From: Evansella vedderi
Lineage (GTDB): Bacteria > Bacillota > Bacilli > Bacillales > Salisediminibacteriaceae
Direction of reading: 5' to 3'
Assembly (NCBI RefSeq): GCF_030813435.1
Contig: NZ_JAUSUG010000001.1
Location: 124,001-188,000, forward strand
DNA length: 64,000 nucleotides
Part shown: one piece after another, positions 26,385 to 35,172 of the stretch
Numbering within the stretch: position 1 is the first letter of the stretch
Layout of the letters: each line of letters begins with the position of its first letter
The notes under the pieces: generated by a model
The model's input: the letters and a program-made list of their open reading frames with translations, nothing else
Told to the model about the DNA's origin: nothing
The model's database searches: none
Made by a program: the position numbers and the translations under genes

Positions 26385-27030
26385 GATTGGCTTAATTACC
26401 ATTGGTCAATCTCCCCGTTCCGATATGACACCGGAAATGAAGCCGTTACTAGGATCGGCCGTTTCCTTTATGGAAGTGGGAGCATTAGATGATTTATCGG
26501 AAAAAGAAATTGAACATCTTGCACCTAGTGCCAATGAGGTTACCTATATTTCAAGATTAAGAAGTGGGAAAAGCGTGAAGCTTTCCAAAGCGAAACTGTT
26601 ACCTTATTTACAAGACCAATTAAATAAGGTAGAAGAGCAGGTAGCAAGCTCCATTGTGGTTTGTACTGGGAGCTTCCCTACTTTAACGTATAAGAAACCA
26701 TTACTATTTCCGGATCAAATCTTGAAAAGCGTGGTGCAAGCAGTGATAGGGGATGGAACATTAGGTTTAATCGTCCCCTTAGAAGAGCAAAAGAATCAAT
26801 TGATGGAAAAGTGGGGAAATGTTCCTGTCGTTGCTGCAGCTGTTTCACCTTATGAGGAAGCGGATTTTGAAGCACCAGCTAAAGAATTAAAGAAAAAGGG
26901 CGCCACTATCTTTGTTCTCGACTGTATGGGATACACAGAGGCACATAAAGAAAAGGTAAAGTCTGCGACAGGTCTTCCTACCATTCTATCAAGAAGCATT
27001 GTCGCAAGAATTGCAGCAGAAATGGCTTAG
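26374..27030 (+). CDS. AroM-family protein
   Basis: A 218-aa protein of the AroM family, distantly related to Asp/Glu racemases. Signature IGLITIGQSPRSDMTPEM at the N-terminus, SSIVVCTGSFP, and FVLDCMGYTEAHKEKV with conserved Cys residues. E. coli aroM sits in a shikimate-related locus but has no proven activity. The ATG overlaps the DUF1177 stop region. With the racemase at the front of the operon this gives two racemase-fold proteins in one pathway. A terminator-like hairpin follows, which may reduce readthrough to the DMT gene. Confidence 0.8.
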   Translation: MVAKIGLITIGQSPRSDMTPEMKPLLGSAVSFMEVGALDDLSEKEIEHLAPSANEVTYISRLRSGKSVKLSKAKLLPYLQDQLNKVEEQVASSIVVCTGSFPTLTYKKPLLFPDQILKSVVQAVIGDGTLGLIVPLEEQKNQLMEKWGNVPVVAAAVSPYEEADFEAPAKELKKKGATIFVLDCMGYTEAHKEKVKSATGLPTILSRSIVARIAAEMA

Positions 27031-27036
27031 AAATAG

Positions 27037-27062
27037 AAAGAGCGGTCTTGACCGCTCTTTCT
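27037..27062 (+). terminator. Intra-operon terminator/attenuator after AroM
   Basis: Perfect 11-bp arms AAAGAGCGGTC and GACCGCTCTTT with a 2-base loop and short T-tract, 24 bases ahead of the next gene. Confidence 0.8.
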
Positions 27063-27085
27063 ACTCCTTTGCAGGAAGGAAGAAG

Positions 27086-27979
27086 GTGAATATCATATAT
27101 TTATTTGCCTTAGTAATGTTGAGTGCCCTATGGGGCTCAACCTTTTTTTGGACAAAAATATTACTAGAGGATTTTCATCCTATATCAATCGTATTTTTTC
27201 GTTGCTTATTTGGAATTCTTTTTTTACTCCCATTTCTTATAAAACAAAGGGCTTTTTCAAGAATTAAACTTTCCCCCTCCCTAGTTTGTATAAGCTTATT
27301 AGGAGCCACCGTCCCATGGACATTCATGACAGTAAGTGTGCAATATTTAGAAACGACTTTAACAGGTATTATTAACGCTCTCACTCCTATTTTCGGAATG
27401 CTCCTAAGTATTTTAGTACTAAAACAAAGGGCAAAGGCCTTGGATAGTTTAAGTATATTTCTAGGCTTTTTTGGAGTGGCGTTTATTTTTATCCTTCAAA
27501 ATAAAAGTGTTCAGGCTTCAGAGTTTCTTGGAATTGTCATCCTTCTGAGTGCAACCTTCAGCTATTCTTTTACAAGTATTTTATCAAGCAAATATCAAAA
27601 GCAAACATCACCTTACATTTTAGCTTTTACAACACTATTTACTGCAACCATTATTTGTGGAATCTTGATGATGTTTATCCAACCGGATAGTTATGTATAC
27701 TTATTTGATAGTTCCAATTTTACTGTATACCTCATTTTAGGCATGTTAAGCTCTGGATTAGGCTTTGTTGTATTTTATTATTTAGTTGCCTATGGCGGTC
27801 CAGTGTATGCACTTTTTATCACCTACCTTATGCCTATCGTAACGTTGCTGTTAGGGTATTTTTTCTTAGATGAGAGTGTAACGGCTAGTATGATTATTGG
27901 ATTAGTTTTTATTTTTATAAGTATCGGTTTAATGAATTACCAAAAAAGAAGGGAGTCGGTGAAAAGTGAGTCAGCTTAA
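27086..27979 (+). CDS. EamA/DMT-family transporter
   Basis: A 297-aa drug/metabolite transporter with ten hydrophobic helices in two EamA repeats. The first begins IIYLFALVMLSALWGSTFFW; conserved GVVF-type segments include FGVAFIFIL and YLILGMLSSGLGFVVFYYL. I start it at GTG 27086, preceded by GGAAGGA, because upstream codons of the open frame overlap the AroM gene and terminator. It overlaps the following aminopeptidase by 14 bases. It probably exports an end product or imports an amino-acid-like compound of the pathway. Confidence 0.82.
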   Translation: MNIIYLFALVMLSALWGSTFFWTKILLEDFHPISIVFFRCLFGILFLLPFLIKQRAFSRIKLSPSLVCISLLGATVPWTFMTVSVQYLETTLTGIINALTPIFGMLLSILVLKQRAKALDSLSIFLGFFGVAFIFILQNKSVQASEFLGIVILLSATFSYSFTSILSSKYQKQTSPYILAFTTLFTATIICGILMMFIQPDSYVYLFDSSNFTVYLILGMLSSGLGFVVFYYLVAYGGPVYALFITYLMPIVTLLLGYFFLDESVTASMIIGLVFIFISIGLMNYQKRRESVKSESA

Positions 27980-28922
27980 TACCTTTATACCAATCGTAAA
28001 AAACATGATGGAGCAAAATGTCTGCGCCAATGGACAGGAACATGTTGTTATTTTAACGGATTTAGTAAAAGAAGAGATTGGACGACGCGTATTTGATAGT
28101 TTATGTGAGTTAGGATTCAAAGGGGATTATGTCGTTATGCAGACACGTTCCAAGTCTGGGGAAGAGCCCCCGGCAACCGTAGCTGCCATAATGAAGACTG
28201 CAGACATTTGTTTTTGTATTTGTCAGCATTCATTAACACATACAAAAGCGAGAAAAGAAGCAAGTCGAACAGGAACGAAAGTAATAACGATGCCCGGAAT
28301 TACAATGGATATGTTTACAGATGGGGCCATGAAAGCCGATTACGTGAAAGTCCAGGAGCTCACCCATACCTTTACGGAAAAGTTAAATGGTTGTGAAACG
28401 ATAACAATATATACCGGTGAACAAAATAAGTATGTTTTAATTTTGAATGTAGCAGACAGAAATGGAATTAGCAGCACAGGTGTTTTTAATACGGAAGGTG
28501 CCTCAGGTAATCTACCATCTGGGGAAAGTTATATTGCTCCTCAACTGGAAAACTCATACGGGGAAATTCTCATTGATGGATCTATTGCTGGAATAGGCAA
28601 GGTATCATTTCCAGTATTACTAAAGGTAGAGAATGGCAGGCTCGTTTCAGCAACTGGAAAAGATGGGGAGCGACTTTTACAGTTGCTGGGAGATGAAGAT
28701 GGAAGATGTGTTGCGGAATTTGGTATTGGAACGAATAATACCGCCCGAGTATCCGGAAATATATTAGAAGATGAAAAGGCATTTGGGACGATTCATGTTG
28801 CCTTCGGGTCCAATGTTACCTTTGGTGGAACAATTGATGCCGGAGTTCATTTAGATTGTGTCACGAAGGAACCGACCGTTTGGTTCGGAGACGAAAAAGT
28901 AGTGGAAAAGGGGAAGGTTTAA
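27966..28922 (+). CDS. M29-like aminopeptidase (leucyl aminopeptidase T/S family)
   Basis: A 318-aa protein with the metal-binding pattern of M29 metalloaminopeptidases: Glu in CVAEFGIGTN, Glu/His in KAFGTIHVAFGSN, and His-x-Asp in GVHLDCVTKEP. The same fold includes NicX, the 2,5-dihydroxypyridine 5,6-dioxygenase of nicotinate breakdown, so ring-cleaving dioxygenase activity is a real alternative. The start is GTG, overlapping the transporter by 14 bases. Length is shorter than typical M29 peptidases (about 400 aa) and close to NicX-like proteins (about 350 aa). In this operon, peptide trimming or heterocycle cleavage would both make sense. Confidence 0.7.
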   Translation: MSQLNTFIPIVKNMMEQNVCANGQEHVVILTDLVKEEIGRRVFDSLCELGFKGDYVVMQTRSKSGEEPPATVAAIMKTADICFCICQHSLTHTKARKEASRTGTKVITMPGITMDMFTDGAMKADYVKVQELTHTFTEKLNGCETITIYTGEQNKYVLILNVADRNGISSTGVFNTEGASGNLPSGESYIAPQLENSYGEILIDGSIAGIGKVSFPVLLKVENGRLVSATGKDGERLLQLLGDEDGRCVAEFGIGTNNTARVSGNILEDEKAFGTIHVAFGSNVTFGGTIDAGVHLDCVTKEPTVWFGDEKVVEKGKV

Positions 28923-28941
28923 TCTATAGGAGGATACTTAT

Positions 28942-29715
28942 ATGGACAGAGAGATTATTCGCAGCAGGGTGGAACTAGAGGGTGTTGATTCTTTGGCGGA
29001 CTTTTCCAATAAAACGATTGGTGTTTTAACGTCTCATGAATCTATTAGAGGGTTTCAAGCAAAGGAACTTCCTGATGGTTACCTAGATGCCATTATTACA
29101 TCTGCCAGATCAGCACCAACCTCTTCCAATCTGCAGGCGTATAGTATTGTTGTTGTTTCAGATAAAGAGAGGAAATTCAAATTAGCAACCTACTCCGGAA
29201 ACCAAAATTTTATAAGGGAAGCACCTGTTTTCTTCGTATTTTGCGCTGATATTTACCGCTTAAAATATGTTACAAAGCGGCAAGGATTTCTATTCGAGGG
29301 GGATTCCTTGGAAATGTTTCTCCTTGCCTCAATGGATGCTGCCCTTACGATGCAAAATGCCCTTGTTGCAGCAGAAGCATTAGGCTTAGGAGCCGTGCCT
29401 GTTGGTTCTTTACGAAATGAACCGATAAAGGTAATGGAAAAGCTAAAATTACCGAGAGGGGTATTTGCCCTTGTGGGACTTGCGGTTGGTTTTGAAAAGG
29501 AAGGTGTACGCCGAGGAGTTAAGCCACGTTTACCGCAAAAAGTAACGGTTCATCACGAGGAGTATTCCATAAAGCATTTGGAGGATGGGTTAACTGATTA
29601 TGATCAACAAATGATTTCCCGAAGAACGTATGACGGCAGACGTGTTTCCATAGCAGGGGAGCCAGAACGTGATGGAGTGGAATACGGTTGGTGTGAGCAT
29701 ACTGCCCGCCTGTAG
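28942..29715 (+). CDS. NADPH-dependent nitroreductase/FMN reductase (NfsA/FRP type)
   Basis: A 257-aa flavin oxidoreductase of the NfsA/FRP class. FMN-binding features are TSARSAPTSSNLQAYSIVVV near residues 54-73, the central ALTMQNALVAAEALGLGAVP, and VALVGLAVG-like FALVGLAVGFEKEG. The long C-terminal arm ending in YDGRRVS is typical of this dimeric family. GGAGG lies ahead of the ATG. It follows the M29-like gene by 19 bases. It could supply reduced flavin or reduce a nitro/quinone/alkene intermediate in the pathway. Confidence 0.82.
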   Translation: MDREIIRSRVELEGVDSLADFSNKTIGVLTSHESIRGFQAKELPDGYLDAIITSARSAPTSSNLQAYSIVVVSDKERKFKLATYSGNQNFIREAPVFFVFCADIYRLKYVTKRQGFLFEGDSLEMFLLASMDAALTMQNALVAAEALGLGAVPVGSLRNEPIKVMEKLKLPRGVFALVGLAVGFEKEGVRRGVKPRLPQKVTVHHEEYSIKHLEDGLTDYDQQMISRRTYDGRRVSIAGEPERDGVEYGWCEHTARL

Positions 29716-29789
29716 TGTATCCAAGCCATATAATATTACTCTAAAAACAACAATCTTTTAGAAAACTGCCTTAAATAAAGAGGAGGAAG

Positions 29790-30329
29790 GTGAAAGAGTT
29801 GGAAATAATGGAAGCAATTAAAACGAGAAGGAGTTCAAGGTCCTTTGAAGATCGACCTATACCGGAGGATGTTATTACGGATATTAAAGATGCTATCATG
29901 CACAGCCCGTCCGGAAGTAATGCACAGGAATCTCATTTTGTCATTGTCCAAGATAAGAATCAAATTCTCAAACTAAAACGTTTTGCCCAAGGAGTTTCAG
30001 GTACCCCGGCGGCTATTGTGGTTTTGTGCTCAAACAAACAGGAAGCCTTAATACGTGGAGGGCAGGATACAGCGGAGGTTCTACGTTTTGTCAATTTAGG
30101 TATTGTGGCTTCCTTTATTATTCTAGTAGCCCAATCACATGGAGTTGGTAACTGTCCGGCCAGATCCTTCCATCAGCAATCTATTAAACAAATACTAGAA
30201 TTACCTGAGGAAGTGGATCCAGAGCTTTTAATTAGTCTCGGTTACACAGATCAAAAACCAAGACCAAAAACGATTAAGTCAGTGACGGAGGTAATATCTC
30301 ATGAAAGATACAACTACAGCGAAAATTAA
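29790..30329 (+). CDS. Small nitroreductase-family protein
   Basis: A 179-aa single-domain nitroreductase with MEAIKTRRSSRSFEDRPIP (the FMN-phosphate binding RxSxR motif), IMHSPSGSNAQESHFVIV, and GVGNCPARSFHQQSI. The GTG at 29790 overlaps AGGAGGAAG poorly; the in-frame ATG at 29808 may be the true start. It is distinct from the larger nitroreductase upstream. It overlaps the following small gene by 29 bases, which shows tight operon packing. Confidence 0.8.
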   Translation: MKELEIMEAIKTRRSSRSFEDRPIPEDVITDIKDAIMHSPSGSNAQESHFVIVQDKNQILKLKRFAQGVSGTPAAIVVLCSNKQEALIRGGQDTAEVLRFVNLGIVASFIILVAQSHGVGNCPARSFHQQSIKQILELPEEVDPELLISLGYTDQKPRPKTIKSVTEVISHERYNYSEN

Positions 30330-30621
30330 TGCTGTGAACGATGAGTCACAGGAACGTCTCTTGGATTTCGTTGGCTATGTATTAACAAGTACAAGAGGGC
30401 TATACCGCGAACCCCAAAGCTACGGCCCCATGAGAATGATAGATACATTGGAAAAGGCAATTAACTTATTAAAAGAGCAAGGTCTAGACCACAAATCACT
30501 AGATGATGTCATGAAAGTCGTCCGTGAAAATAGATGGCAAGCAACATCTAACCCCGAAGCCTTTGCCGAAGCTATAGATTCGGCGTTGGAACGGTTAGTT
30601 AAGATAACCTTTGGGGAGTGA
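30301..30621 (+). CDS. DUF6092-like small protein, 106 aa
   Basis: The ATG lies within the end of the nitroreductase gene, with GGAGG six bases upstream. The sequence, with LLDFVGYVLTSTRGLYREPQ and YGPMRMIDTLEKAINLLKEQ, resembles the DUF6092 family found beside nitroreductases. It is all-helical and soluble, and probably an accessory subunit. Last gene of the racemase/OPT operon; a weak hairpin follows. No activity is known. Confidence 0.65.
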   Translation: MKDTTTAKINAVNDESQERLLDFVGYVLTSTRGLYREPQSYGPMRMIDTLEKAINLLKEQGLDHKSLDDVMKVVRENRWQATSNPEAFAEAIDSALERLVKITFGE

Positions 30622-31055
30622 CTGTCACCACCTGAGATATGCTAGATTATGTTGATAAATTAATTGGTTTATTCCCCTTGAGCAGTGGCTTAAAGGGGAT
30701 ATTTTGCAAAAGAGAATAGTATTCTATTAGAGTTTATGTATAGGTGATAATCTTCTTAAAGAAACGAACTTATAGAGTTTATCATGACTGAAACTGAAAA
30801 GGAAAAAGGTAATCGACTTTGACAAGAACGAATAGCTTCTTTCAAGGAAAGTGCCAATGTATACTCTGTAAACGAAAAGGACAAACAACCTATTAAATAA
30901 ATAAAGAAAATCCACTTCGAGAGCGTATAAATAGTATACAGCTACTTAGTGGATTTTCTATATTACTGAGCACTTTTTTGATGATCAAAACAATAGATTT
31001 TACCGTTAAACTTTTTATTTGTTATATAATACCTCTTAACTTTATCTGAAACAAG
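30622..31055. other. Intergenic region between DUF6092-like gene and a RAYT fragment
   Basis: Contains a weak terminator-like hairpin at 30673-30698 (CCCCTT, AAGGGG) and otherwise AT-rich sequence. Frames here have no ribosome binding sites or recognisable content. Confidence 0.4.
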
Positions 31056-31480
31056 TTTATAACAGCACTGAGGTATATTCATCAAAATCCCCTAAAGGCA
31101 GGACTGGTGAATAGTGTTTGGTATAGTAAGTGGACTAGTTTCCATGAGTATTTACAGAAAGGGAAAATAACCGATATTGATAGAGGTTTGAATTTATTTT
31201 CTCTTAATAGAAAATCGGCAATAGAAAGATTCATCGCCTACATGCAAGAAGATAATGAGGACCAGTGTTTGGACTTAATCCAAAGAGTAAAGCTTTCTGA
31301 TGATCAGGTTAGAGAATATCTTCGAACAGCAGGCGTTACAAGCAATAGTATACTACAGCAGATGAACAAGGAAAAACGGGATGAGATTCTAACCAAAGTT
31401 AAAAAACTTAAGGGAGTATCCATTGTCAGATTTCAAGAGTAACAGGAATTTCAAAAAGTGTTATTGATCGTATTAAATGA
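31056..31480 (+). pseudogene. Truncated RAYT transposase, fragment A
   Basis: Nucleotide-level match to the C-terminal half of the intact transposase at 60163, beginning at TTTATAACAGCACTGAGG and ending at the same GTATTAAATGA. The N-terminal ~110 codons with the HUH motif are missing, and one base is lost near 31424 in the codons for SIRQISR, shifting the frame. A conserved 3' flank (31490-31583) ending in a GGGACA palindrome follows, as in the two other fragments. Confidence 0.85.
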
Positions 31481-31554
31481 TAAAAAATGTTTGAAGGAAT
31501 GAGCGTCCTGTCGAAGGGTATCAGCTCATACTCTAGCCAACCCAAAAAAGGAAA

Positions 31555-31582
31555 GGGACAAGGCACCTGTCCCCTTGTCCCT
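31555..31582. repeat. GGGACA palindromic repeat, copy 2
   Basis: GGGACAAGG, CACCTGTCCCCTTGTCCC; the 3' end of RAYT fragment A and abutting the stop of the convergent regulator at 31588. Confidence 0.8.
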
Positions 31583-31587
31583 TCAAA

Positions 31588-32898
31588 TTAAATCTTTCTA
31601 CTTGTAGTTATCCTATAGATTTTACTTGGACGCCCTTTAGATTTCGGGGCTTCTTCACCGATAATTTCCACGAGTCCTTGTTCAGCCAATCCATTAAGAA
31701 TTCGCCTAGCGTTTCTGGGGGTCATTTTTAACCAATCTGCCAAACCAGCTGCAGTGATCGAATTATTCTCCATTCTTTTTTGTACAGAATAAATTTTGTT
31801 ATAGGTTGTTATAGTGACACCGCATTTAGCTAGTTTTTCATTTAAAATTTTGTTCTCTGATCTATAGCTATATGAAATTTCCTTATCTTCTTTTAATGGG
31901 CCTTCAATCATTCCTTCGTTATTGACAAGGAAGGCACAAAAAGTCTCATAATTTTGTGCATGATTTAGTGCGAGACGTGCGTTTTCCTCTGCTGTTAGTG
32001 CAGTATCACCATACCCAATACCAATATTGGAAGGAAGGTCAGTTTTTAGCATTAGTTTATCGATTAGTAATTGAATATGTTGTTTCGAATCCTCTAACGA
32101 ACCTCGAGTTGAAAAAATAACAAATGAACCAATTCCTAAAGGCATGAAAGAACCTGAGATTGATTCAGAAAAGCTCAAGACTGCTGATTGAAGGTCTAAA
32201 TTTAAACGGTGCTGATCATAGGATAAAACATGCCTGTCTGAATGTTTATTCATAATTTCTGTATTAACTAATATCACTGCAATTTGGGATTGCTTAAACT
32301 GAAGTGTTTCCCATTGTTGAATCGCTGTCTTCAAGGTTTCTCGTATGTTACTTCTAGTAGGAGTAACCCAGTAAGCCGGAATTCCCTCAGATTGTAAAGT
32401 TTCATATATAGAGCGTAAACAAGTTATACAACAATCAACTTTTCCTTGTCTATACAATTTTTGATGAAAGGAAAGGAGGTCGTTTAGTGGTGTATCATGA
32501 GTATATTCATGAACATATACTTGTTCACGAGAAATATAAAGATCATCGTATGTTTCATAAACATCCCGTTCTAATAGCATATCGATACTTACCCGCTCTA
32601 CAGACTTTTTATTATTATTGCTGATTTCCATTAAAGTTTTGGTCAAACTTGCCCCATCTAGATTTAGGTAAAAGAAAGGTTGTTTGGCGCCACTTTTTTG
32701 GGAAGGCTTATAAAGAGCAGGTCCTGCAAAAACCCAGAGGTCAGCGCTCTCTTGATTTGTTTGCAAAATATGAATCGTTTCTTCTGTATTTTGATAAATA
32801 AAAGGAACAGTTTGCAGTTTATCCGTGTATTCTTCCGCAATGTCAATGATAAGTTCAACAGAGTATTTAGGACCTACAATTCCAGCCCTCGCTTTCAT
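31588..32898 (-). CDS. Winged-helix transcriptional regulator of the HpaB cluster
   Basis: A 436-aa regulator (start at MKARAGIVGP, after GGTGGTG) that I cannot place in a named family. The C-terminal ~60 residues form a winged helix (LADWLKMTPRNARRILNGL, LVEIIGEEAPKSKGRPSKIY). The central part has IGIGYGDTALTAEENARL, like the degenerate cyclase/GGDEF-type region of PucR/CdaR-like regulators, and the N-terminus resembles a periplasmic-binding-like sensory fold. It is divergent from the flavin reductase/HpaB operon, with palindromes between them, so it probably senses the substrate and controls that operon. Confidence 0.7.
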   Translation of the reverse strand: MKARAGIVGPKYSVELIIDIAEEYTDKLQTVPFIYQNTEETIHILQTNQESADLWVFAGPALYKPSQKSGAKQPFFYLNLDGASLTKTLMEISNNNKKSVERVSIDMLLERDVYETYDDLYISREQVYVHEYTHDTPLNDLLSFHQKLYRQGKVDCCITCLRSIYETLQSEGIPAYWVTPTRSNIRETLKTAIQQWETLQFKQSQIAVILVNTEIMNKHSDRHVLSYDQHRLNLDLQSAVLSFSESISGSFMPLGIGSFVIFSTRGSLEDSKQHIQLLIDKLMLKTDLPSNIGIGYGDTALTAEENARLALNHAQNYETFCAFLVNNEGMIEGPLKEDKEISYSYRSENKILNEKLAKCGVTITTYNKIYSVQKRMENNSITAAGLADWLKMTPRNARRILNGLAEQGLVEIIGEEAPKSKGRPSKIYRITTSRKI

Positions 32899-33047
32899 TA
32901 CTTTCACCACCATTTATGTGTCTTTCAGATACTTGCTATTTTGTTCATTTTTATTATAACATTTGTAAAAAAATGAAAGGGAAACATTTGTTTATAAGTT
33001 AATCACTATTTAAATAGAAAATAACATTAAAAATTTAGAAAATTCTG

Positions 33048-33076
33048 TTGACTTATTAACCTAATCACTTTATATT
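33048..33076 (+). promoter_or_regulatory. Sigma-A promoter of the HpaC/HpaB operon
   Basis: TTGACT (33048-33053), 17-base spacer, TATATT (33071-33076), about 50 bases ahead of the flavin reductase start. Confidence 0.7.
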
Positions 33077-33082
33077 GTTATT

Positions 33083-33110
33083 AAAGGAATACAAAAGGAA
33101 TAATTCCTTT
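33083..33110. promoter_or_regulatory. Candidate operator, AAAGGAAT repeats
   Basis: AAAGGAATAATTCCTTT is a perfect 17-bp palindrome at 33094-33110 with an extra AAAGGAAT half site at 33083-33090, just downstream of the -10 box. It is placed to bind the divergent winged-helix regulator as a repressor. Confidence 0.55.
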
Positions 33111-33130
33111 AATGGAAGGAGGAAATAATT

Positions 33131-33643
33131 TTGAGTTCAATATCTTCCGATAAGAACTTTAAAAACAGACTGGTTGACTCAGAGAAATTTAGAAACGTAA
33201 TTGGGAATTTTGCCAGTGGTGTTTCTATTATTACTGTAAGGAATAATGAAACAAACTACGGTATTACAGCAAGTGCTGTAAGTTCTGTTTCCCTAGACCC
33301 CCCGATGTTATTGGTTTGTGTTAATAAAAAAACGGGGACATGTAACGCAATTTCAGAAAAGGGGAGCTTTACTGTCAATATTCTTTTGGAAAACCAGGGG
33401 GAGTTAGCTTTACAATTTGCAAAGGTAAATACAGAAAAGTTTAATGGTGTGGATTTTGCCTTTGGGGAACTTGGGAATCCTGTATTAAAAGATCAATTAG
33501 CAGTACTCGAATGTCGTGTTGTAGAAGAAGTGACTGGAGGAACACATTCCATCTTTCTTGCAGAAGTGCATAATGCTAGTGCAGTTGAAGGAGATCCGTT
33601 AGTTTACTTTAAAGGACAGTTTGGCCAGTTTCAGAAGTGTTAG
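33131..33643 (+). CDS. Flavin reductase (HpaC/RutF family)
   Basis: A 170-aa flavin:NAD(P)H reductase. Family motifs are FRNVIGNFASGVSIITV near residues 19-35, GITASAVSSVSLDPPMLLVC near 43-62, SFTVNILLENQGELALQFA, and DPLVYFKGQFGQF at the end. The TTG start follows GGAGGAAA. It releases FADH2 (or FMNH2) for the HpaB-type oxygenase encoded 48 bases downstream. Together they form a two-component flavin-dependent monooxygenase. Confidence 0.9.
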   Translation: MSSISSDKNFKNRLVDSEKFRNVIGNFASGVSIITVRNNETNYGITASAVSSVSLDPPMLLVCVNKKTGTCNAISEKGSFTVNILLENQGELALQFAKVNTEKFNGVDFAFGELGNPVLKDQLAVLECRVVEEVTGGTHSIFLAEVHNASAVEGDPLVYFKGQFGQFQKC

Positions 33644-33691
33644 ATTAAACAGTTATTAATATGTTATGGAATGTAAAGGGGAGAAAAAATA

Positions 33692-35152
33692 ATGGCATTA
33701 ATGACAGGTGATGATTATCGCAGATCATTAAATGATGGGCGGGAAGTCTATATTGACGGAGAAAAAGTAAAGAATGTAGCGGAACATCCTTCATTTAAAC
33801 CAATTGTAGATGTAAGAGCTAGAATGTATGATCTAAATCATATGGCTGAGTATAAAGATCAATTAACAACAACTTTAGAAGATGGGGAACTTATTTGCCG
33901 TGCCTACAAAACACCGAAAACGAAAGAAGACTTAAGTGGAATTCGTAAGTATGTAGAGACGGTCTTGGATGACCTGGGAGGAGTAGTTTACAGGGTTGGG
34001 GATGAAACAATTGGAGAAATGTGGTCACTATTTGACGCGCAAGATAAATTAAATGAGATCGACCCGACCTATGCTAAAAATATCGCTTATCACATTGACC
34101 GAGTGGCAAGGGAAGATTTATTCCATGTATCAGCTAACACAGATCCGAAAGGGGACCGTAGTAAATTATTTAGCGGTAAAGAAGGTGGCACTTTATTGCA
34201 TGTCGTAGAAGAAAACGACAGAGGAATCGTTGTAAAAGGAGCCAAATTCGAAACAGCTGCAGCTTATGCTCACCAAGCATTTGTAAAACCAACAATATTG
34301 GATTGGGGAGCAGGTGAAGAGTCGATGGCGCCATTTGCATGTGGCTTCATTGCGGATATGGGGTCACCTGGTCTAAAACATATTTGCAGAACCTCATTAG
34401 GTACCAATCGAAACGAAAAGGACTATCCTATTTCTACAAAATTTGAAGAGATTGATACACTCCTGATTTTTGATAACGTATTAATCCCATGGGAAAACGT
34501 TTTATTCCATCGCTCACTCGAGTCAGCAGCATATATTCGCTCCACATTACACCGCTATTCTGCTTTTAACTATGTATTACGAATTTTACGCAGAGCGGAT
34601 TATCTGTTAGGTACGGCATTATTAAATGTGGAACAAACTGGATTAACAAAGCTGCAAGCTGTAAAAGAAAAAATTTCCGAATTAATTAATTATCGGGAAG
34701 GAATTAATGCTCATTTAACCGCTGCTGTAGCTAATGCAGAAGTAAGCGCAGGTGGTTTAATGATGCCAAATCAATCATTGCTGTATACCGGCCGTGTGTT
34801 TGCATTATCTAATTTCCCTGCAATGGCACACTTAACTAGAGAACTTGTAGGGGGGCAGTTAGCAGTAACTCCAGATTCTGATACAATGGTAGACCCTGCT
34901 ATATCAAAATATATAGATAGATACTATTCAGTCAGTGAATGGAATGCGGATGAAAGGGCAAAACTCTTATATTTTGCAAGAGATCTTTTAAATTCATCCT
35001 ATGCCGGCCATCGAACAACTTTTGAATTGTTTGCACAAAGTCCGCCTTTTGCTCAACAAATGGCAGTTTTTAATAATTTTGATCCCGAGGCCCAGCGAGA
35101 AATGGTACGAAAAGCCGCAGATTTAAAGTCTGGGCAAACGATTACAAATTAA
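33692..35152 (+). CDS. HpaB-family FADH2-dependent monooxygenase
   Basis: A 486-aa member of the 4-hydroxyphenylacetate 3-monooxygenase family, which has an acyl-CoA dehydrogenase-like fold. Visible features: MTGDDYRRSLNDGREVYIDG at the start, a central GGTLLHVVEEND, RTSLGTNRNEKDYPISTKFE, FDNVLIPWENVLFHR, and a C-terminal RELVGGQLAVTPDSDTM. The family hydroxylates phenols but also attacks chlorophenols and N-heterocycles such as pyrrole-2-carboxylate and pyridine. The companions here (RidA, DUF1028, N-carbamoyl hydrolase) argue for a nitrogen heterocycle rather than a phenol. There are no homoprotocatechuate enzymes nearby. Confidence 0.88.
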   Translation: MALMTGDDYRRSLNDGREVYIDGEKVKNVAEHPSFKPIVDVRARMYDLNHMAEYKDQLTTTLEDGELICRAYKTPKTKEDLSGIRKYVETVLDDLGGVVYRVGDETIGEMWSLFDAQDKLNEIDPTYAKNIAYHIDRVAREDLFHVSANTDPKGDRSKLFSGKEGGTLLHVVEENDRGIVVKGAKFETAAAYAHQAFVKPTILDWGAGEESMAPFACGFIADMGSPGLKHICRTSLGTNRNEKDYPISTKFEEIDTLLIFDNVLIPWENVLFHRSLESAAYIRSTLHRYSAFNYVLRILRRADYLLGTALLNVEQTGLTKLQAVKEKISELINYREGINAHLTAAVANAEVSAGGLMMPNQSLLYTGRVFALSNFPAMAHLTRELVGGQLAVTPDSDTMVDPAISKYIDRYYSVSEWNADERAKLLYFARDLLNSSYAGHRTTFELFAQSPPFAQQMAVFNNFDPEAQREMVRKAADLKSGQTITN

Positions 35153-35172
35153 TGGAAGCAAGGGGGGGTTAA

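Noticed and set aside
33692-35152. Assigning the oxygenase as 4-hydroxyphenylacetate 3-monooxygenase proper
   Set aside because: None of the homoprotocatechuate ring-cleavage genes are present, and the neighbours are nitrogen-compound hydrolases.
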